Assembly (NCBI RefSeq): GCF_020907985.1 | Contig: NZ_JAJJPA010000057.1 | Coordinates: forward strand, 1 to 39,521 | Reading direction: 5' to 3' | DNA from: Kitasatospora humi | GTDB lineage: Bacteria; Actinomycetota; Actinomycetes; Streptomycetales; Streptomycetaceae | DNA: 39,521 bases | Shown: positions 1-8,787 of the stretch, one piece after another | Layout of the letters: each line of letters starts with the position of its first letter | Numbering within the stretch: the first letter of the stretch is position 1 | Notes under the pieces: generated by a model | The model's database searches: none | The model's input: the letters and a program-made list of their open reading frames with translations, nothing else | What the model was told of the DNA's origin: nothing | Translations under genes and position numbers: made by a program

Positions 1-121
1 GGTGAGGCCCGGCTATGACCGGGTTGTGACGCGGGAGCGGTGAGCGCACGGCCGTTGCCGGTCGGGCGGCCGGCCCGGCGTCGTCGTCCAGCCGAACGGC
101 GAGCGGCGGTGCCGTTGGCGG

Positions 122-526
122 TCAGGCGGCGACCAGGGCCGAGGAGCGCCCGGCGTGCATCAGTCGCAGGTGCGCGGCGAGCAGCTGCGGGTCCTGGTCC
201 AGCCAGAGCCGCAGCGCGGCACCCAGCATCGCGCTGCCGGAGCCCAGCCTCACTCCGGTGGCGGCGGCCACCGCGTCGGCCGCCGGGACCAGCAGGTCGG
301 CCAGCGGACCGGGCAGCCAGACGGTGAGCGCGCACGGCGCGGGCTCGCTCAGCGCGGCCAGCAGCCGGTAGGCGCGGGCCGGGCCGTGCAGGGTGGGCAG
401 GATGTCCAGCAGGCCGTCGGCGACCACCTCGGAGAGGTCGCTGCGGTGGCCCTGCGCCAGGCAGCGCAGCAGCCTGCGCTCCGCCACCGTGATCCGGACC
501 GTCAGCATGATCTCGTCGCCGTCCAC
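122..526 (-). CDS. Conserved hypothetical protein, 134 aa
   Basis: I do not recognise a family. The start is chosen as the GTG at 526 because AGGAGG lies 8 nt upstream; an ATG 18 nt further in is also possible. The product is a small soluble protein without signal peptide or membrane segments, rich in Leu and Ala. Its N-terminal part, with a basic patch around LTVRITVAERRLLRCL, reads like a compact helical domain. It lies downstream of and co-directional with ccsB, but a hairpin at 645-684 and about 170 nt of non-coding DNA separate them, so it probably has its own promoter. No function is inferred. Confidence 0.6.
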   Translation of the reverse strand: MDGDEIMLTVRITVAERRLLRCLAQGHRSDLSEVVADGLLDILPTLHGPARAYRLLAALSEPAPCALTVWLPGPLADLLVPAADAVAAATGVRLGSGSAMLGAALRLWLDQDPQLLAAHLRLMHAGRSSALVAA

Positions 527-644
527 GGCGCGGTCCTCCTCACTCCGGTACGTACTGCTTCGGCACGGCCGCCGCACCACTGTGACCCTGCCCGGTTCGG
601 CGGCCGCCATGCCGCACTGTGCCGACTCTCACTCACTTCGCGGG

Positions 645-684
645 AACCGGCGGCGGCCCCTAACCCGTGCGGGTGCCGCCGGTT
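645..684 (-). terminator. Hairpin after ccsB, probable terminator
   Basis: Ten-base perfect arms (AACCGGCGGC at 645-654 and GCCGCCGGTT at 675-684) enclose a second small inverted repeat, ACCCG-tg-CGGGT. It sits just past the ccsB stop codon at 694. There is no U-tract, as is usual in Streptomyces terminators. Confidence 0.55.
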
Positions 685-693
685 GACGAACGG

Positions 694-1854
694 TCAGCCC
701 ACGCCGGCGTAGGAGTGCTTGCCGGTGATGAAGATGTTGACGCCGTAGTAGTTGAACAGGAAGCAGGCGAAGGCCAGCAGCGCCAGGTAGCCCGCCTTGC
801 GGCCCTTCCAGCCGGCCGTGGCGCGGGCGTGCAGGTAGGCCGCGTAGACCACCCAGGTGATGAACGACCAGGTCTCCTTCGGGTCCCACTCCCAGTACTT
901 GCCCCAGGCCGCCTCGGCCCAGATCGCGCCCGCGATGATGGTGAAGGTCCACAGCGGGAAGACCATCGCGTTGATCCGGTAGGAGAGCTTGTCCAGGGTC
1001 GGGGTGGCGGGCATCCGCTCGAACACCGAGGCCGGGATCTTGAACGGCCCGTTCGGCAGCCCGGCCGCCTTGCGCTTGTCGTAGGACTCCCGGCCCAGGT
1101 AGGCCGCGGTGCTGGCGAAGGCCGCGTAGAAGGCACCGCCGCAGATGATCGCGCAGCTGACGTGGATGGCCAGCCAGTACGAGTGCAGCGCCGGGACCAG
1201 TTGCTCGGAGTCGGTGTAGAGCACGCTGGTGGCCAGGCCCAGGGTCAGCGCGGCGGCCAGCACGGCGGGCAGGCCGAGCCAGCGGACGTTCTTGCCCAGG
1301 GCCAGCAGGATCAGGTACGCGCTGACCATGGTGAGCGAGAAGGCACAGGAGAACTCGTACATGTTCCCCCACGGCGGGCGCATCACCGAGAAGCCGCGGA
1401 AGGCCACCCCGGCGACGTTCAGCAGCGCGCCCAGCACGGTCAGCGAGATGGCGATCCGGCCGAACATGTCGGCCCGCTCGCTGCTGCCGGCCGCGCCCGG
1501 GCCGTCCACCGCCTGCTCGCCGTCGCCGCGGCCGCTGGTCACCACGGTGGCGCCCTCGCCGGCCAGCGCGGTGCGGGTCAGCGTGGTGGTGCCCCCACCG
1601 GCGGCGGCCACGGTGACGGTGACCTTCTTGGCCTTCTTGGCGGCTGCCGCCGGCGAGGCCGCGGCAGCGGCGGCGTCGGCGAGGCTGGCCTGCTCGACCG
1701 AGCGGCGGGCCACGGCACCCTTGCTGCCGAAGGTCCACTCGAACATGTGCGCGAACATGGCCAGCACGTAGACGCCCATGGCCGACCAGATGCACTTGTT
1801 GGACAGGTCAGCCAGTTGGGAGTTCACCCCGGTGGCGGAGGCGAGGAGGGACAC
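694..1854 (-). CDS. ccsB: Cytochrome c biogenesis protein CcsB/ResC (heme handling)
   Basis: Membrane component of System II cytochrome c maturation; with ResB it is thought to carry heme across the membrane and present it to apocytochrome c. The 386-aa product has a hydrophobic first helix, an Ala-rich linker at about residues 50-110, then several membrane spans. The tryptophan-rich heme-binding signature WGKYWEWDPKETWSF lies near the C-terminal third, and conserved His residues flank it (HVSCAII upstream, HARATAGW downstream), as in the CcmC/CcsA superfamily. The GTG start at 1854 has AAGGAG 6 nt upstream and lies 3 nt after the resB stop, so the two are translationally close. It is the last gene of the resA-ccdA-resB-ccsB operon. 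Confidence 0.93.
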   Translation of the reverse strand: MSLLASATGVNSQLADLSNKCIWSAMGVYVLAMFAHMFEWTFGSKGAVARRSVEQASLADAAAAAASPAAAAKKAKKVTVTVAAAGGGTTTLTRTALAGEGATVVTSGRGDGEQAVDGPGAAGSSERADMFGRIAISLTVLGALLNVAGVAFRGFSVMRPPWGNMYEFSCAFSLTMVSAYLILLALGKNVRWLGLPAVLAAALTLGLATSVLYTDSEQLVPALHSYWLAIHVSCAIICGGAFYAAFASTAAYLGRESYDKRKAAGLPNGPFKIPASVFERMPATPTLDKLSYRINAMVFPLWTFTIIAGAIWAEAAWGKYWEWDPKETWSFITWVVYAAYLHARATAGWKGRKAGYLALLAFACFLFNYYGVNIFITGKHSYAGVG

Positions 1855-1857
1855 CGT

Positions 1858-3564
1858 CTACTCCTTGGTTTCATCGGCCGGGGCTGACGCGGCGCCAGCC
1901 GGTTCGGATTCGTCGTCTGCCGGGGCGTCGTCCTCTAGTGCCGGGGCATCGTCCTGCAGGTCGACGGCGAGCTCGGCGAGCTCCTCGGCGATCTTCGCCG
2001 ACTCGCTGCGGGTCAGGCCGGCCAGCTCCACCAGGGTCCGGCCGTCCGGCGTGGCGACCGCCCGCACCCAGATCCGGCGGCGCTGCACGAAGAGCGAGCC
2101 GACCAGGCCGGCGATCGCCAGCACCGCGCCGGTGAGCGCGACCGAGTTGCCGGGGCGGTGCGAGACCGAGAAGGTGGCCCACTTCTTGTAGCCGTCGAAG
2201 GTGAGCGAGCCGTAGCCGTCCGGCAGGGTCCAGCCCTCGCCGGGGCTCAGCCTGATGTGGGCGGGCTGGCCGTCCTGCTTGAGCTGGGACAGGTGGCTCA
2301 TGTCCAGCTGGTAGACGTTCTGCGGCAGGCCGGAGTCGGTGCCCAGGTCGCCCGCGAAGGCGTTCAGCACCAGCGCCGGGGCGGCGTCGCCCGGGAAGAG
2401 CGAGCGCGGGCCGGTGGACTGGTCGAACTGGACCGGCGCGGTCGGCAGGAAGAAGCCCGAGAAGCCGAGCTGGACCTTCTTGCCGTCCTTCTGGCCGTAG
2501 TCGCCGACCTTGACCACACCGGTGGAGGTGAGGTTGGAGTCCTGCGGCAGGAACGGCACCGCGTCGTGGTAGACCACCTTGCCGCTGCTGTCCCGGACCG
2601 TGATCACCGGGGCGTAGCCGTGGCCGATCAGGTAGACCTTGCTGCCGGCGATCTCCAGCGGGCTGTTGACCGAGATGTCGCCGGTCTTCAGCTTGGTCGG
2701 GTCGGCGCCCTGCCAGTAGTGGATGTGCGCGACGAACGACCGGGCCTCGCCGATGTGGTCACCGGTGCTCTGGTAGGTGTCGGTGAAGCCGTCCAGCTTG
2801 AAGCCGAACGGGTCCAGGTCCTCGGGGCCGTACAGCGCCGAGCCGGAGAAGTCGTCCAGCTGGGTCATGGTGTTGGAGAAGCCGTCGCCCTCGACCACCA
2901 GTTTGCCGCCCTGGCCGCTGGCCAGGCTGGCCCAGGCGAAGCCGGCCAGCAGGGCGAAGAGCGAGAGGTGGAAGAGCAGGTTGCCGACCTCGCGCAGGTA
3001 GCCCTTCTCGGCCGCCACCGCGCCACCGGAGACGTGCGCCCGGAAGCGCCGCTTGCGCAGCAGCCGCTGGGCCGCCGCGACGGCCGCCGCGGGGTCGGTG
3101 TCGGTGCGCCAGGCCGCGTAGACCGGCATCCGGGTCAGGTTGGCCGGTGCCGTCGGCGGCTTGGCCCGCAGCACGCCGACGAACTGCCAGGTGCGCGGAA
3201 CGATGCAGCCGGCCAGCGAGACGAAGAGCAGGATGTAGATCGCGGAGAACCAGACCGAGCTGTAGACGTCGAACAGCTGGAGCTTGTCGTAGAGCGGGGT
3301 CAGCCCCTTGTGGGCGGCCTTCCAGGTCTGCACCTTGAAGGCGTTCTCACTGGTCTGCGGGATCAGTGAGCCGGGGATGGCCGCCAGCGACAGCATGAAG
3401 AGCAGGATCAGCGCGACCCGCATCGAGGTCAGCTGGCGCCAGGTCCAGCGCAGCCAGCCCAGCGCGCCTATCCCGACGGGGGCGTCGCCCTCCACCGGGG
3501 CACTGCTGAGCCGTTCGGCGACTGCGTCTTCGGGCTGCTCGCTGCGCAGCTCGGTGTCACTCAC
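1858..3564 (-). CDS. resB: Cytochrome c biogenesis protein ResB
   Basis: Partner of CcsB in the System II heme lyase complex. The 568-aa product has the ResB layout: a short acidic cytoplasmic N-terminus, a first membrane span after WRQLTSMRVALILLFML followed by the family signature IPGSLIPQ, two further spans at about residues 75-200, a long extracytoplasmic domain, and a last span (SVALTGAVLAIAGLVGSLF) near residue 490. The C-terminal tail is acidic and Ala/Asp/Glu-rich. The start is the GTG at 3564, two bases beyond the ccdA stop; it has only a weak ribosome-binding site, suggesting translational coupling to ccdA. Members of this family in other Streptomyces begin with the same acidic leader (from memory). 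Confidence 0.93.
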   Translation of the reverse strand: MSDTELRSEQPEDAVAERLSSAPVEGDAPVGIGALGWLRWTWRQLTSMRVALILLFMLSLAAIPGSLIPQTSENAFKVQTWKAAHKGLTPLYDKLQLFDVYSSVWFSAIYILLFVSLAGCIVPRTWQFVGVLRAKPPTAPANLTRMPVYAAWRTDTDPAAAVAAAQRLLRKRRFRAHVSGGAVAAEKGYLREVGNLLFHLSLFALLAGFAWASLASGQGGKLVVEGDGFSNTMTQLDDFSGSALYGPEDLDPFGFKLDGFTDTYQSTGDHIGEARSFVAHIHYWQGADPTKLKTGDISVNSPLEIAGSKVYLIGHGYAPVITVRDSSGKVVYHDAVPFLPQDSNLTSTGVVKVGDYGQKDGKKVQLGFSGFFLPTAPVQFDQSTGPRSLFPGDAAPALVLNAFAGDLGTDSGLPQNVYQLDMSHLSQLKQDGQPAHIRLSPGEGWTLPDGYGSLTFDGYKKWATFSVSHRPGNSVALTGAVLAIAGLVGSLFVQRRRIWVRAVATPDGRTLVELAGLTRSESAKIAEELAELAVDLQDDAPALEDDAPADDESEPAGAASAPADETKE

Positions 3565-3566
3565 GA

Positions 3567-4331
3567 TCAGATTCCGATCTCGCCGCTGGGGGCCAGGTAC
3601 TGGAGCTGGTTGACCAGGTAGTCCCAGCCGCCGGTGATCAGCAGCACGCCGACCGCGACCAGCATCGCGCCGCCGATCCGCATGACCCACTGGTAGTGCT
3701 TCTTGATGAAGCCGAAGGCGCCGATCGCCTTGCGGAAGGCGAGCGCCGCCAGCACGAACGGCAGGCCGAGGCCCACACAGTAGACCGCCATCAGGAACGC
3801 GCCGCGACCGGCACCGGCCTGGTTGATCGACAGCGCCTGGAGCGAGGCCATGGTCGGCCCGATGCACGGGGTCCAGCCCAGCCCGAAGACCACGCCGAGC
3901 AGCGGTGCGCCGACCAGGCCGACCGCGGGGCGGCGGTGCGAGCGGACCTCCCTGGTGGAGAACCCGGGGAGCACGCCGGCGAACGCCAGGCCCATCAGGA
4001 TGGTGAAGCACCCCAGCACGATGTTGATGGTGTGCCGGTACTCCCGCAGGGTCCAGCCGAACTCGCCGAAGGCCGCGCCGAACGACACGAAGACGGCGGT
4101 GAAGCCGAGGATGAAGAGCACCGCGCCGGCCAGCATCCGGCCGCGCTTGCGCCCCTGGGCGTCGGCCAGGTCGGCCGCCGAGAAGCCGGTGACGTAGGAG
4201 AGGTAGCCCGGCACCAGCGGCAGCACGCAGGGCGAGAAGAACGAGACCAACCCGGCGGCGACCGCCACCGGTACGGCGAGCAGCAGCGGGCCGCTGAGCA
4301 CCGTCTGGTTGATGCCGTCGGCCAGGATCAC
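3567..4331 (-). CDS. ccdA: CcdA-type thiol-disulfide transporter
   Basis: Integral membrane protein of 254 aa that passes reducing equivalents from cytoplasmic thioredoxin to extracytoplasmic thiol proteins such as ResA, keeping the CXXCH heme site of apocytochrome c reduced. Six membrane spans are visible. The two redox Cys residues sit in the expected contexts: FFSPCVLPLVPGY in the first span and GWTPCIGP in the fourth. The GTG start at 4331 overlaps the resA stop by four bases (GTGA), which fixes the start and implies coupling. Length is typical of short CcdA proteins without DsbD periplasmic domains. Confidence 0.95.
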   Translation of the reverse strand: MILADGINQTVLSGPLLLAVPVAVAAGLVSFFSPCVLPLVPGYLSYVTGFSAADLADAQGRKRGRMLAGAVLFILGFTAVFVSFGAAFGEFGWTLREYRHTINIVLGCFTILMGLAFAGVLPGFSTREVRSHRRPAVGLVGAPLLGVVFGLGWTPCIGPTMASLQALSINQAGAGRGAFLMAVYCVGLGLPFVLAALAFRKAIGAFGFIKKHYQWVMRIGGAMLVAVGVLLITGGWDYLVNQLQYLAPSGEIGI

Positions 4332-4927
4332 GGCTTCTCCGCGAGGATCGGCGCGATCATCGAGTCGAGCTCGTCCGGGGTGAGCCCCTTCATCGCGCGG
4401 GCGGCCAGCCGGCCCTGGCGGTCGATCACCACGGTGGTCGGGATCGACTGCGGGTTGAGGCTGCCCTTGGGGAACTTGAGGATCTGGGTGCCGTCCGGGT
4501 CGTAGATGCTCGGGTAGCTGATCCCGTTGACGTCCTCGAACTGCTTGGCGTTGGTCACGTCGGTGTCGCGGGTGTTGATCCCGAGGAACTGGACGCCCTG
4601 GCCCTTGTCCTTCTCGTAGACCTGCTCCAGGCCCTTGGCCTCGGCCCGGCAGGGCGAGCACCAGGAGCCCCAGATGTTGACCACCACGACCTTTCCCTGG
4701 AAGTCGGAGAGCGCGGTGGGCTTGCCCGTCAGGTCGTTGCCGCTGATCGCGGGGGCCGGCTTGCGGGCGGCCACCGGCACGGTGTCGATGCCGCCGCTGC
4801 CCGTCACGAACCCGGCCTGGGCGTCACCGCTGCCACCGGAGCCCGTGGAGCTGCAGCCGGCGAGGGTGAGGGCGGCGGCTGCCGCGGTGAGCACGGCGGC
4901 CATGCGGAGACGAGGCGTACCAGACAT
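4328..4927 (-). CDS. resA: ResA-like thioredoxin-fold lipoprotein
   Basis: Extracytoplasmic thiol-disulfide oxidoreductase that reduces apocytochrome c before heme attachment. The 199-aa product begins with a lipoprotein signal peptide ending in the lipobox LAGC at about residue 24, so it should be anchored to the outer face of the membrane. A TlpA/ResA thioredoxin fold follows, with the active-site motif WCSPC near residue 90 and the cis-Pro region SIPTTVVID near residue 165. The ATG start at 4927 is the only sensible one. It is first in the res/ccd operon, separated from the upstream phosphatase gene by about 110 nt holding a hairpin. Confidence 0.93.
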   Translation of the reverse strand: MSGTPRLRMAAVLTAAAAALTLAGCSSTGSGGSGDAQAGFVTGSGGIDTVPVAARKPAPAISGNDLTGKPTALSDFQGKVVVVNIWGSWCSPCRAEAKGLEQVYEKDKGQGVQFLGINTRDTDVTNAKQFEDVNGISYPSIYDPDGTQILKFPKGSLNPQSIPTTVVIDRQGRLAARAMKGLTPDELDSMIAPILAEKP

Positions 4928-4963
4928 GTGAAAAGTTTCGCATGGCGGTTTCAGCCGGTTCAG

Positions 4964-4992
4964 GGGGGTCCGCCCTTGTGTGTCGGACCCCC
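4964..4992 (-). terminator. Hairpin between phosphatase gene and resA
   Basis: GGGGGTCCG at 4964-4972 pairs perfectly with CGGACCCCC at 4984-4992 across an 11-nt loop. It lies after the histidine-phosphatase stop (5038) and before the resA start, so it probably ends the hemL transcript and separates it from the cytochrome c operon. Confidence 0.55.
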
Positions 4993-5037
4993 GCTGACCT
5001 GTGGCTGTAAAGAACTCCTAAGGCTCAGGGCCGGTCG

Positions 5038-5715
5038 TTAGGCCCCGAAGCTCTTGGCCACCGGAGCGTCCCCGCGCCTGCCCTTGCCGGTCAGGTGGGC
5101 CGGCAGCAGGTCGCGGGCCGGCTCCGAGTAGCCGATCGAGACCAGCTTGTCGCCCTCGTAGGTGAAGCTGGTGAGCGACGCCAGCGAGCACTGCCGCTTG
5201 CGCGGGTCGTGCCAGAGCCGGCGCTTCTCGGCGAACGAGCGGACGATCCAGATCGGCGACTGGTGGCTGACCGCCACCGCCTCGTGGCCGCGGGCGGCGT
5301 CCCGGGCGGCGGCCAGCGCGGCCATCATCCGCACCGCCAGGTCGATGTAGGGCTCGCCCCACGACGGCCGGAACGGGTTGGTCAGGTGCTTCCAGGCGGA
5401 CGGGTTGCGCAGCGCGCCGTCACCGACGCCGAAGACCTTGCCCTCGAAGACGTTGCCCGCCTCGATCAGCCGCTCGTCGACCGCGACGTCCAGGCCGTGC
5501 GCCTTGCCGATCGGCGCGGCGGTCTCCTGGGCCCGCTCCAGCGGGGAGGCCACCACGTGGGTGATGTCCCGGTCCGCGAGGTGCTCGGCGACCCGGTCGG
5601 CCATCTGCCGGCCCAGCTCGGAGAGGTGGTAGCCGGGCAGGCGGCCGTAGAGCACGCCCTCGGGGTTGTCCACCTCGCCGTGGCGCATCAGGTGCACCAC
5701 CGTGGTCTCGGTCAT
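5038..5715 (-). CDS. Histidine phosphatase (phosphoglycerate mutase-like)
   Basis: Member of the histidine phosphatase superfamily, 225 aa. The catalytic RHG motif is at residues 11-13 (HLMRHGEVD), and the second catalytic His is in EAVAVSHQSPI at about residue 150. The phosphoglycerate-mutase-type contexts SELGRQMADRVAEHL and SPLERAQETA are present. The true substrate cannot be told from sequence; many such proteins are broad phosphatases rather than glycolytic mutases. The ATG at 5715 follows GAGAGGA and starts 11 nt past the hemL stop, so both genes are very likely one transcript. A heme-related role is not implied by anything except position. Confidence 0.88.
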   Translation of the reverse strand: MTETTVVHLMRHGEVDNPEGVLYGRLPGYHLSELGRQMADRVAEHLADRDITHVVASPLERAQETAAPIGKAHGLDVAVDERLIEAGNVFEGKVFGVGDGALRNPSAWKHLTNPFRPSWGEPYIDLAVRMMAALAAARDAARGHEAVAVSHQSPIWIVRSFAEKRRLWHDPRKRQCSLASLTSFTYEGDKLVSIGYSEPARDLLPAHLTGKGRRGDAPVAKSFGA

Positions 5716-5726
5716 CCGACGTCCTC

Positions 5727-7049
5727 TCAGCTCGCGGTCGCGCGCGCGGCGGCCTGGGCGGCGGCGGGCAGCGCGGCGACGATCCTATCGATCGCGCGTT
5801 CGTCGTGGGCGGACGAGACGAACCAGGACTCGAAGGCGGACGGCGGCAGGTAGACCCCGTCGGCCAGCAGGCTGTGGAAGAACGCGGTGAAGCGGAAGGA
5901 CTCCTGACGCTTCGCCGAGTCGTAGTCGGTGACCGGCTGGTCGGTGAAGAAGACCGAGAACATGTTGCCGGCCCGCTGCAGGCGGTGCGCCACGCCCTCC
6001 TTGGCGAGCGCCTCGGTGACCAGGCCGGAGACCGTGTCGGCGACCCGGTCCACGGTGGCGTAGACCTCGTCGGTGCAGTTGCGGAGCTGGGCCAGGCCGG
6101 CAGCGGTGGCGACCGGGTTGCCGGAGAGCGTGCCGGCCTGGTAGACCGGGCCGGCCGGGGCCAGGTGGGCCATCACGTCGGCCCGGCCGCCGAAGGCCGC
6201 CGCCGGGAAGCCGCCGCCCATCACCTTGCCGAAGGTGAGCAGGTCGGGCGCCCAGCCCTCGTGCGCGGCCTCCAGGCCGTACCAGCCGGCCTTGGACACC
6301 CGGAAGCCGGTCATCACCTCGTCGGACATGAACAGCGCGCCGTTCTCCCGGCAGAGCTTGGCCAGGCCGGCATTGAACCCGGCCAGCGGCGGGACCACGC
6401 CCATGTTGCCCGGCGAGGCCTCGGTGATCACCGCGGCGATCTCGCCCGGGTGTGCCTGGAAGGCCTGCTCGACGGCGGCCAGGTCGTTGTACGGCAGCAC
6501 GACGGTGTCGCCGGCCTGCGCACCGGTCACGCCGGGGGTGTCCGGCAGTGCGAAGGTGGCCAGCCCGGAACCGGCGGCGGCCAGCAGGGCGTCCACGTGG
6601 CCGTGGTAGCAGCCGGCGAACTTGACGATCTTGGCCCGGCCGGTGAAGCCGCGGGCCAGCCGGATCGCGGACATGGTGGCCTCGGTGCCGGAGGAGACCA
6701 GCCGGACCTGCTCGACCGGCGCCACCCGGGACACGATCTCCTCGGCCAGCTCCACCTCGCCCTGACCGGGGGTGCCGAACGAGGTGCCGCGGGACACCGC
6801 CTGCTGCACGGCCTCCAGCACCGCCGGGTGCGCGTGGCCCAGGATCATCGGACCCCAGGAGCAGACCAGGTCGACGTACTCGCGACCGTCGGCGTCGGTG
6901 AGGTACGGGCCGCTGCCCGAGACCATGAACCGCGGGGTACCACCGACCGCGCGGAAGGCGCGCACCGGCGAGTTGACCCCTCCGGGGGTCACCACCGAGG
7001 CGCGCTCGAAGAGCGACTGGGACTGGGGGGCTTCATACGGGTAGCTCAC
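5727..7049 (-). CDS. hemL: Glutamate-1-semialdehyde 2,1-aminomutase
   Basis: PLP enzyme converting glutamate-1-semialdehyde to 5-aminolevulinate, the last step of the C5 route into tetrapyrroles. The 440-aa length is normal. Visible landmarks are TPGGVNSPVRAF near the N-terminus, the PLP phosphate-binding SSGTEATMSAIRLAR, the aspartate contact SDEVMTGFR, and the Schiff-base Lys275 in TFGKVMGGG. The start is set at the GTG 7049 (VSYPYEAP), with GGAG just upstream. The preceding enzyme HemA is encoded about 25 kb away at 31905-33251. The gene forms an operon with the downstream phosphatase and is divergent from the gene at 7356. Confidence 0.95.
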   Translation of the reverse strand: MSYPYEAPQSQSLFERASVVTPGGVNSPVRAFRAVGGTPRFMVSGSGPYLTDADGREYVDLVCSWGPMILGHAHPAVLEAVQQAVSRGTSFGTPGQGEVELAEEIVSRVAPVEQVRLVSSGTEATMSAIRLARGFTGRAKIVKFAGCYHGHVDALLAAAGSGLATFALPDTPGVTGAQAGDTVVLPYNDLAAVEQAFQAHPGEIAAVITEASPGNMGVVPPLAGFNAGLAKLCRENGALFMSDEVMTGFRVSKAGWYGLEAAHEGWAPDLLTFGKVMGGGFPAAAFGGRADVMAHLAPAGPVYQAGTLSGNPVATAAGLAQLRNCTDEVYATVDRVADTVSGLVTEALAKEGVAHRLQRAGNMFSVFFTDQPVTDYDSAKRQESFRFTAFFHSLLADGVYLPPSAFESWFVSSAHDERAIDRIVAALPAAAQAAARATAS

Positions 7050-7355
7050 AAGGCTCCATCCTCTCAAACCGCTCCGGTCTCAAATCGTGTCCTTTACCTC
7101 TGCATATCGGACCCGATCATCTGGAACGATGATCCGTGTGCGGTTGCCGGTCGATTCATCCCGCACACTGGAGGTCACGACCACCGCAGCCCGGCGCGGG
7201 CGTGACGCGACGTGACGCGATCTGGTCGAGCGTGTCCGTTTTCGGTCATAACAGTCGTAACAAGAGTGACATAACGGGAAAATGGGGCCTCCGGCGGGAC
7301 ACCGGCAGGCCCGGGGGTCTGTCGATTCCGGCGAATTCCGGTGAGGATGGTCCGA
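7050..7355. other. Divergent intergenic region, hemL / hypothetical gene
   Basis: 306 nt with no supportable gene; it must hold the hemL promoter and that of the rightward gene. An imperfectly spaced palindrome with perfect 6-bp arms (GATCAT...ATGATC, 7115-7134) could be a regulator site but matches no operator I know. A short direct repeat, GTGACGCGA, occurs twice near 7201-7218. Confidence 0.4.
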
Positions 7356-7934
7356 GTGTCCGAGGAGCAGGACGGCTTCGAGGAGGCCGCGGGGGCAGGC
7401 CACAAGGCGGCCCGGGCGGGAAGGGGAAGGCGGGGTGAAGGTCGCGTGGGGGTGACGTACAAGTACTTCGGCGCACCCGACCGCGCCACCGCCGCCAGAG
7501 TCCCCACCGCGCTGGGCCCCGGCGGGCTCGGCCTGGACGCCGGCGAGCTCGGCTCGCTCGGCCGGCTCGGCGACCTCATGGAGACCAGCGGCTCCCCCAA
7601 CGGGCACCTCTCCACCAAGATCAAGCCGGAGACCATGAGCGCCATGGTGCTCACCGGCATCCAGGGCGTCCCGCTGCACCAGGTCCCGCCGCTCGAACTG
7701 GTCGTCCTGCACCCCGACTACGCCGTGGTCCAGCTCCCCCACACCGTGGTCGAACCCCTGCGCAAGGCCGACGACACCGAACTCGGTGCCGCCGCCTTCA
7801 TCTGGTCGACCGTCCCCGACCGCCGCGGCCCGCGCGACGCCTTCGTCATCTACACGATGCTGCACGAATGGCAGGACTTCGCCAACCGACTGCACGACGC
7901 CGGGCACCAGCTGTACTGCCTGGTGTGGCCGTAG
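7356..7934 (+). CDS. Conserved Streptomyces hypothetical protein, 192 aa
   Basis: I recall similar proteins in Streptomyces near hemL but know no function. It has no signal peptide or membrane span. The conserved core runs from VTYKYFGAPD to the terminal HEWQDFANRLHDAGHQLYC segment. The start is uncertain: GTG 7356 has GAGG 8-9 nt upstream and gives 192 aa, while GTG 7452 would give 160 aa starting at VTYKYFG. The last 68 bp are duplicated at 20802-20869, where the same C-terminal peptide ends in a different stop codon. This gene's 3' end therefore looks like the insertion point of the 13-kb island to its right; the gene itself stays intact. Confidence 0.75.
   Translation: MSEEQDGFEEAAGAGHKAARAGRGRRGEGRVGVTYKYFGAPDRATAARVPTALGPGGLGLDAGELGSLGRLGDLMETSGSPNGHLSTKIKPETMSAMVLTGIQGVPLHQVPPLELVVLHPDYAVVQLPHTVVEPLRKADDTELGAAAFIWSTVPDRRGPRDAFVIYTMLHEWQDFANRLHDAGHQLYCLVWP
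7863..7930 (+). repeat. Left copy of island-flanking direct repeat (putative attL)
   Basis: 68 bp matching 20802-20869 with a single mismatch (A at 7868, G in the right copy); 62 bp from 7869 to 7930 are identical. It forms the 3' end of the gene at 7356-7934, just before its stop codon, a typical location for a site-specific integration target that leaves the gene functional. Confidence 0.8.
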
Positions 7935-8118
7935 GCGGTTCTCGCAAGCACTCCTGACGACTGGTCAGCTCTCTGCCGGAGCCCTTCCGCCGGAGAGCAG
8001 GCCAGGCTGCGGCAGGCCGCTGGGGCACACTGAGGGCACATCGCTCGGAAAGTGCCCCAACCGGTGTTCGCCACCCCAGCGCTCAGCACTGGTGATCGAC
8101 CACCGTACTCTCGCCCGC

Positions 8119-8676
8119 ATGGACCTCCCCGACTGCGGGTGCCTGCTCTGCGACGACGCGACCGACCCTTCCCAGTGGTCCGCGCGCGACAGCCACATCG
8201 CCAAGAACATCCGCGAGTACGACTGGCACGTCATGGGAGTGGCCGGCGCCCACCTGCCCGGCGACTGGTCGTACTCCATCGGGCTCTGGCACCTCCTGCG
8301 CAGCCCCGAGGTCAGCTTCTTCGGCATCCCCATGCAGACCGGGATGCGCATCGTGAACACCCTCGCCCACCAGATCCGCGACGGCCACCCGCTCGAACCG
8401 GACCAGCGCCGCGACGACGTCCTGGGTGGCGGCTTCTCGGTCGCGATCCGACCCGTCCACCCGAGCTGGTACCTGAGCTTCTTCGGCGCGGGCCTCGACT
8501 TCTACCAGCGCCCGCCACTGCCCATCACCCAGATGTTCTGGCCGGACAAGCAGGGCCGCTTCCCCTGGGAGGAGGGCGTAGAGGAGACCTGCCGCACCTC
8601 GCAGCCGCTCCTGTGGATCCCGCGCGAGGAGTCGTCCGGCCCTTGGGCCGACGAGGAGGACCCCAAGGCAGGCTGA
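8119..8676 (+). CDS. DUF4262 domain protein
   Basis: 185-aa protein recognised as DUF4262 from the N-terminal CGCLLCDD motif, the segment DWSYSIGLWHLLRSPEVSFFGIPM and the later loss-tolerant C-terminal half. The family's function is unknown. No signal peptide or membrane segment is present. Start is taken at ATG 8119 because DUF4262 proteins begin shortly before the Cys-rich motif; an in-frame GTG at 8092 would add nine residues. The C-terminus is acidic and probably disordered. It is the first gene inside the left island border. Confidence 0.75.
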   Translation: MDLPDCGCLLCDDATDPSQWSARDSHIAKNIREYDWHVMGVAGAHLPGDWSYSIGLWHLLRSPEVSFFGIPMQTGMRIVNTLAHQIRDGHPLEPDQRRDDVLGGGFSVAIRPVHPSWYLSFFGAGLDFYQRPPLPITQMFWPDKQGRFPWEEGVEETCRTSQPLLWIPREESSGPWADEEDPKAG

Positions 8677-8787
8677 GTGGCTGTTGTCTTTCCGGCCTTG
8701 CGGGCTGCGTTTCCGCTGGTCAGGAATAGGTTCGGCGGCTTCGGGGAGTGGTGACGTGTCGAGTTGTCGCTCCCGTGGAGGTTGGGG

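Noticed and set aside
3204..4011. Extension of resB upstream of 3564
   Set aside because: The longer frame would overlap most of ccdA, while the GTG at 3564 directly after the ccdA stop matches the family's N-terminus.
5805..7205. 466-codon plus-strand open frame across hemL
   Set aside because: Shadow of hemL; no start signal and composition typical of antisense GC-rich frames.
7080..7907. Long minus-strand open frame opposite the gene at 7356
   Set aside because: It lies antisense to a conserved gene whose C-terminal sequence recurs at the right border; the frame is kept open by high GC and has no recognisable domain or ribosome-binding site.
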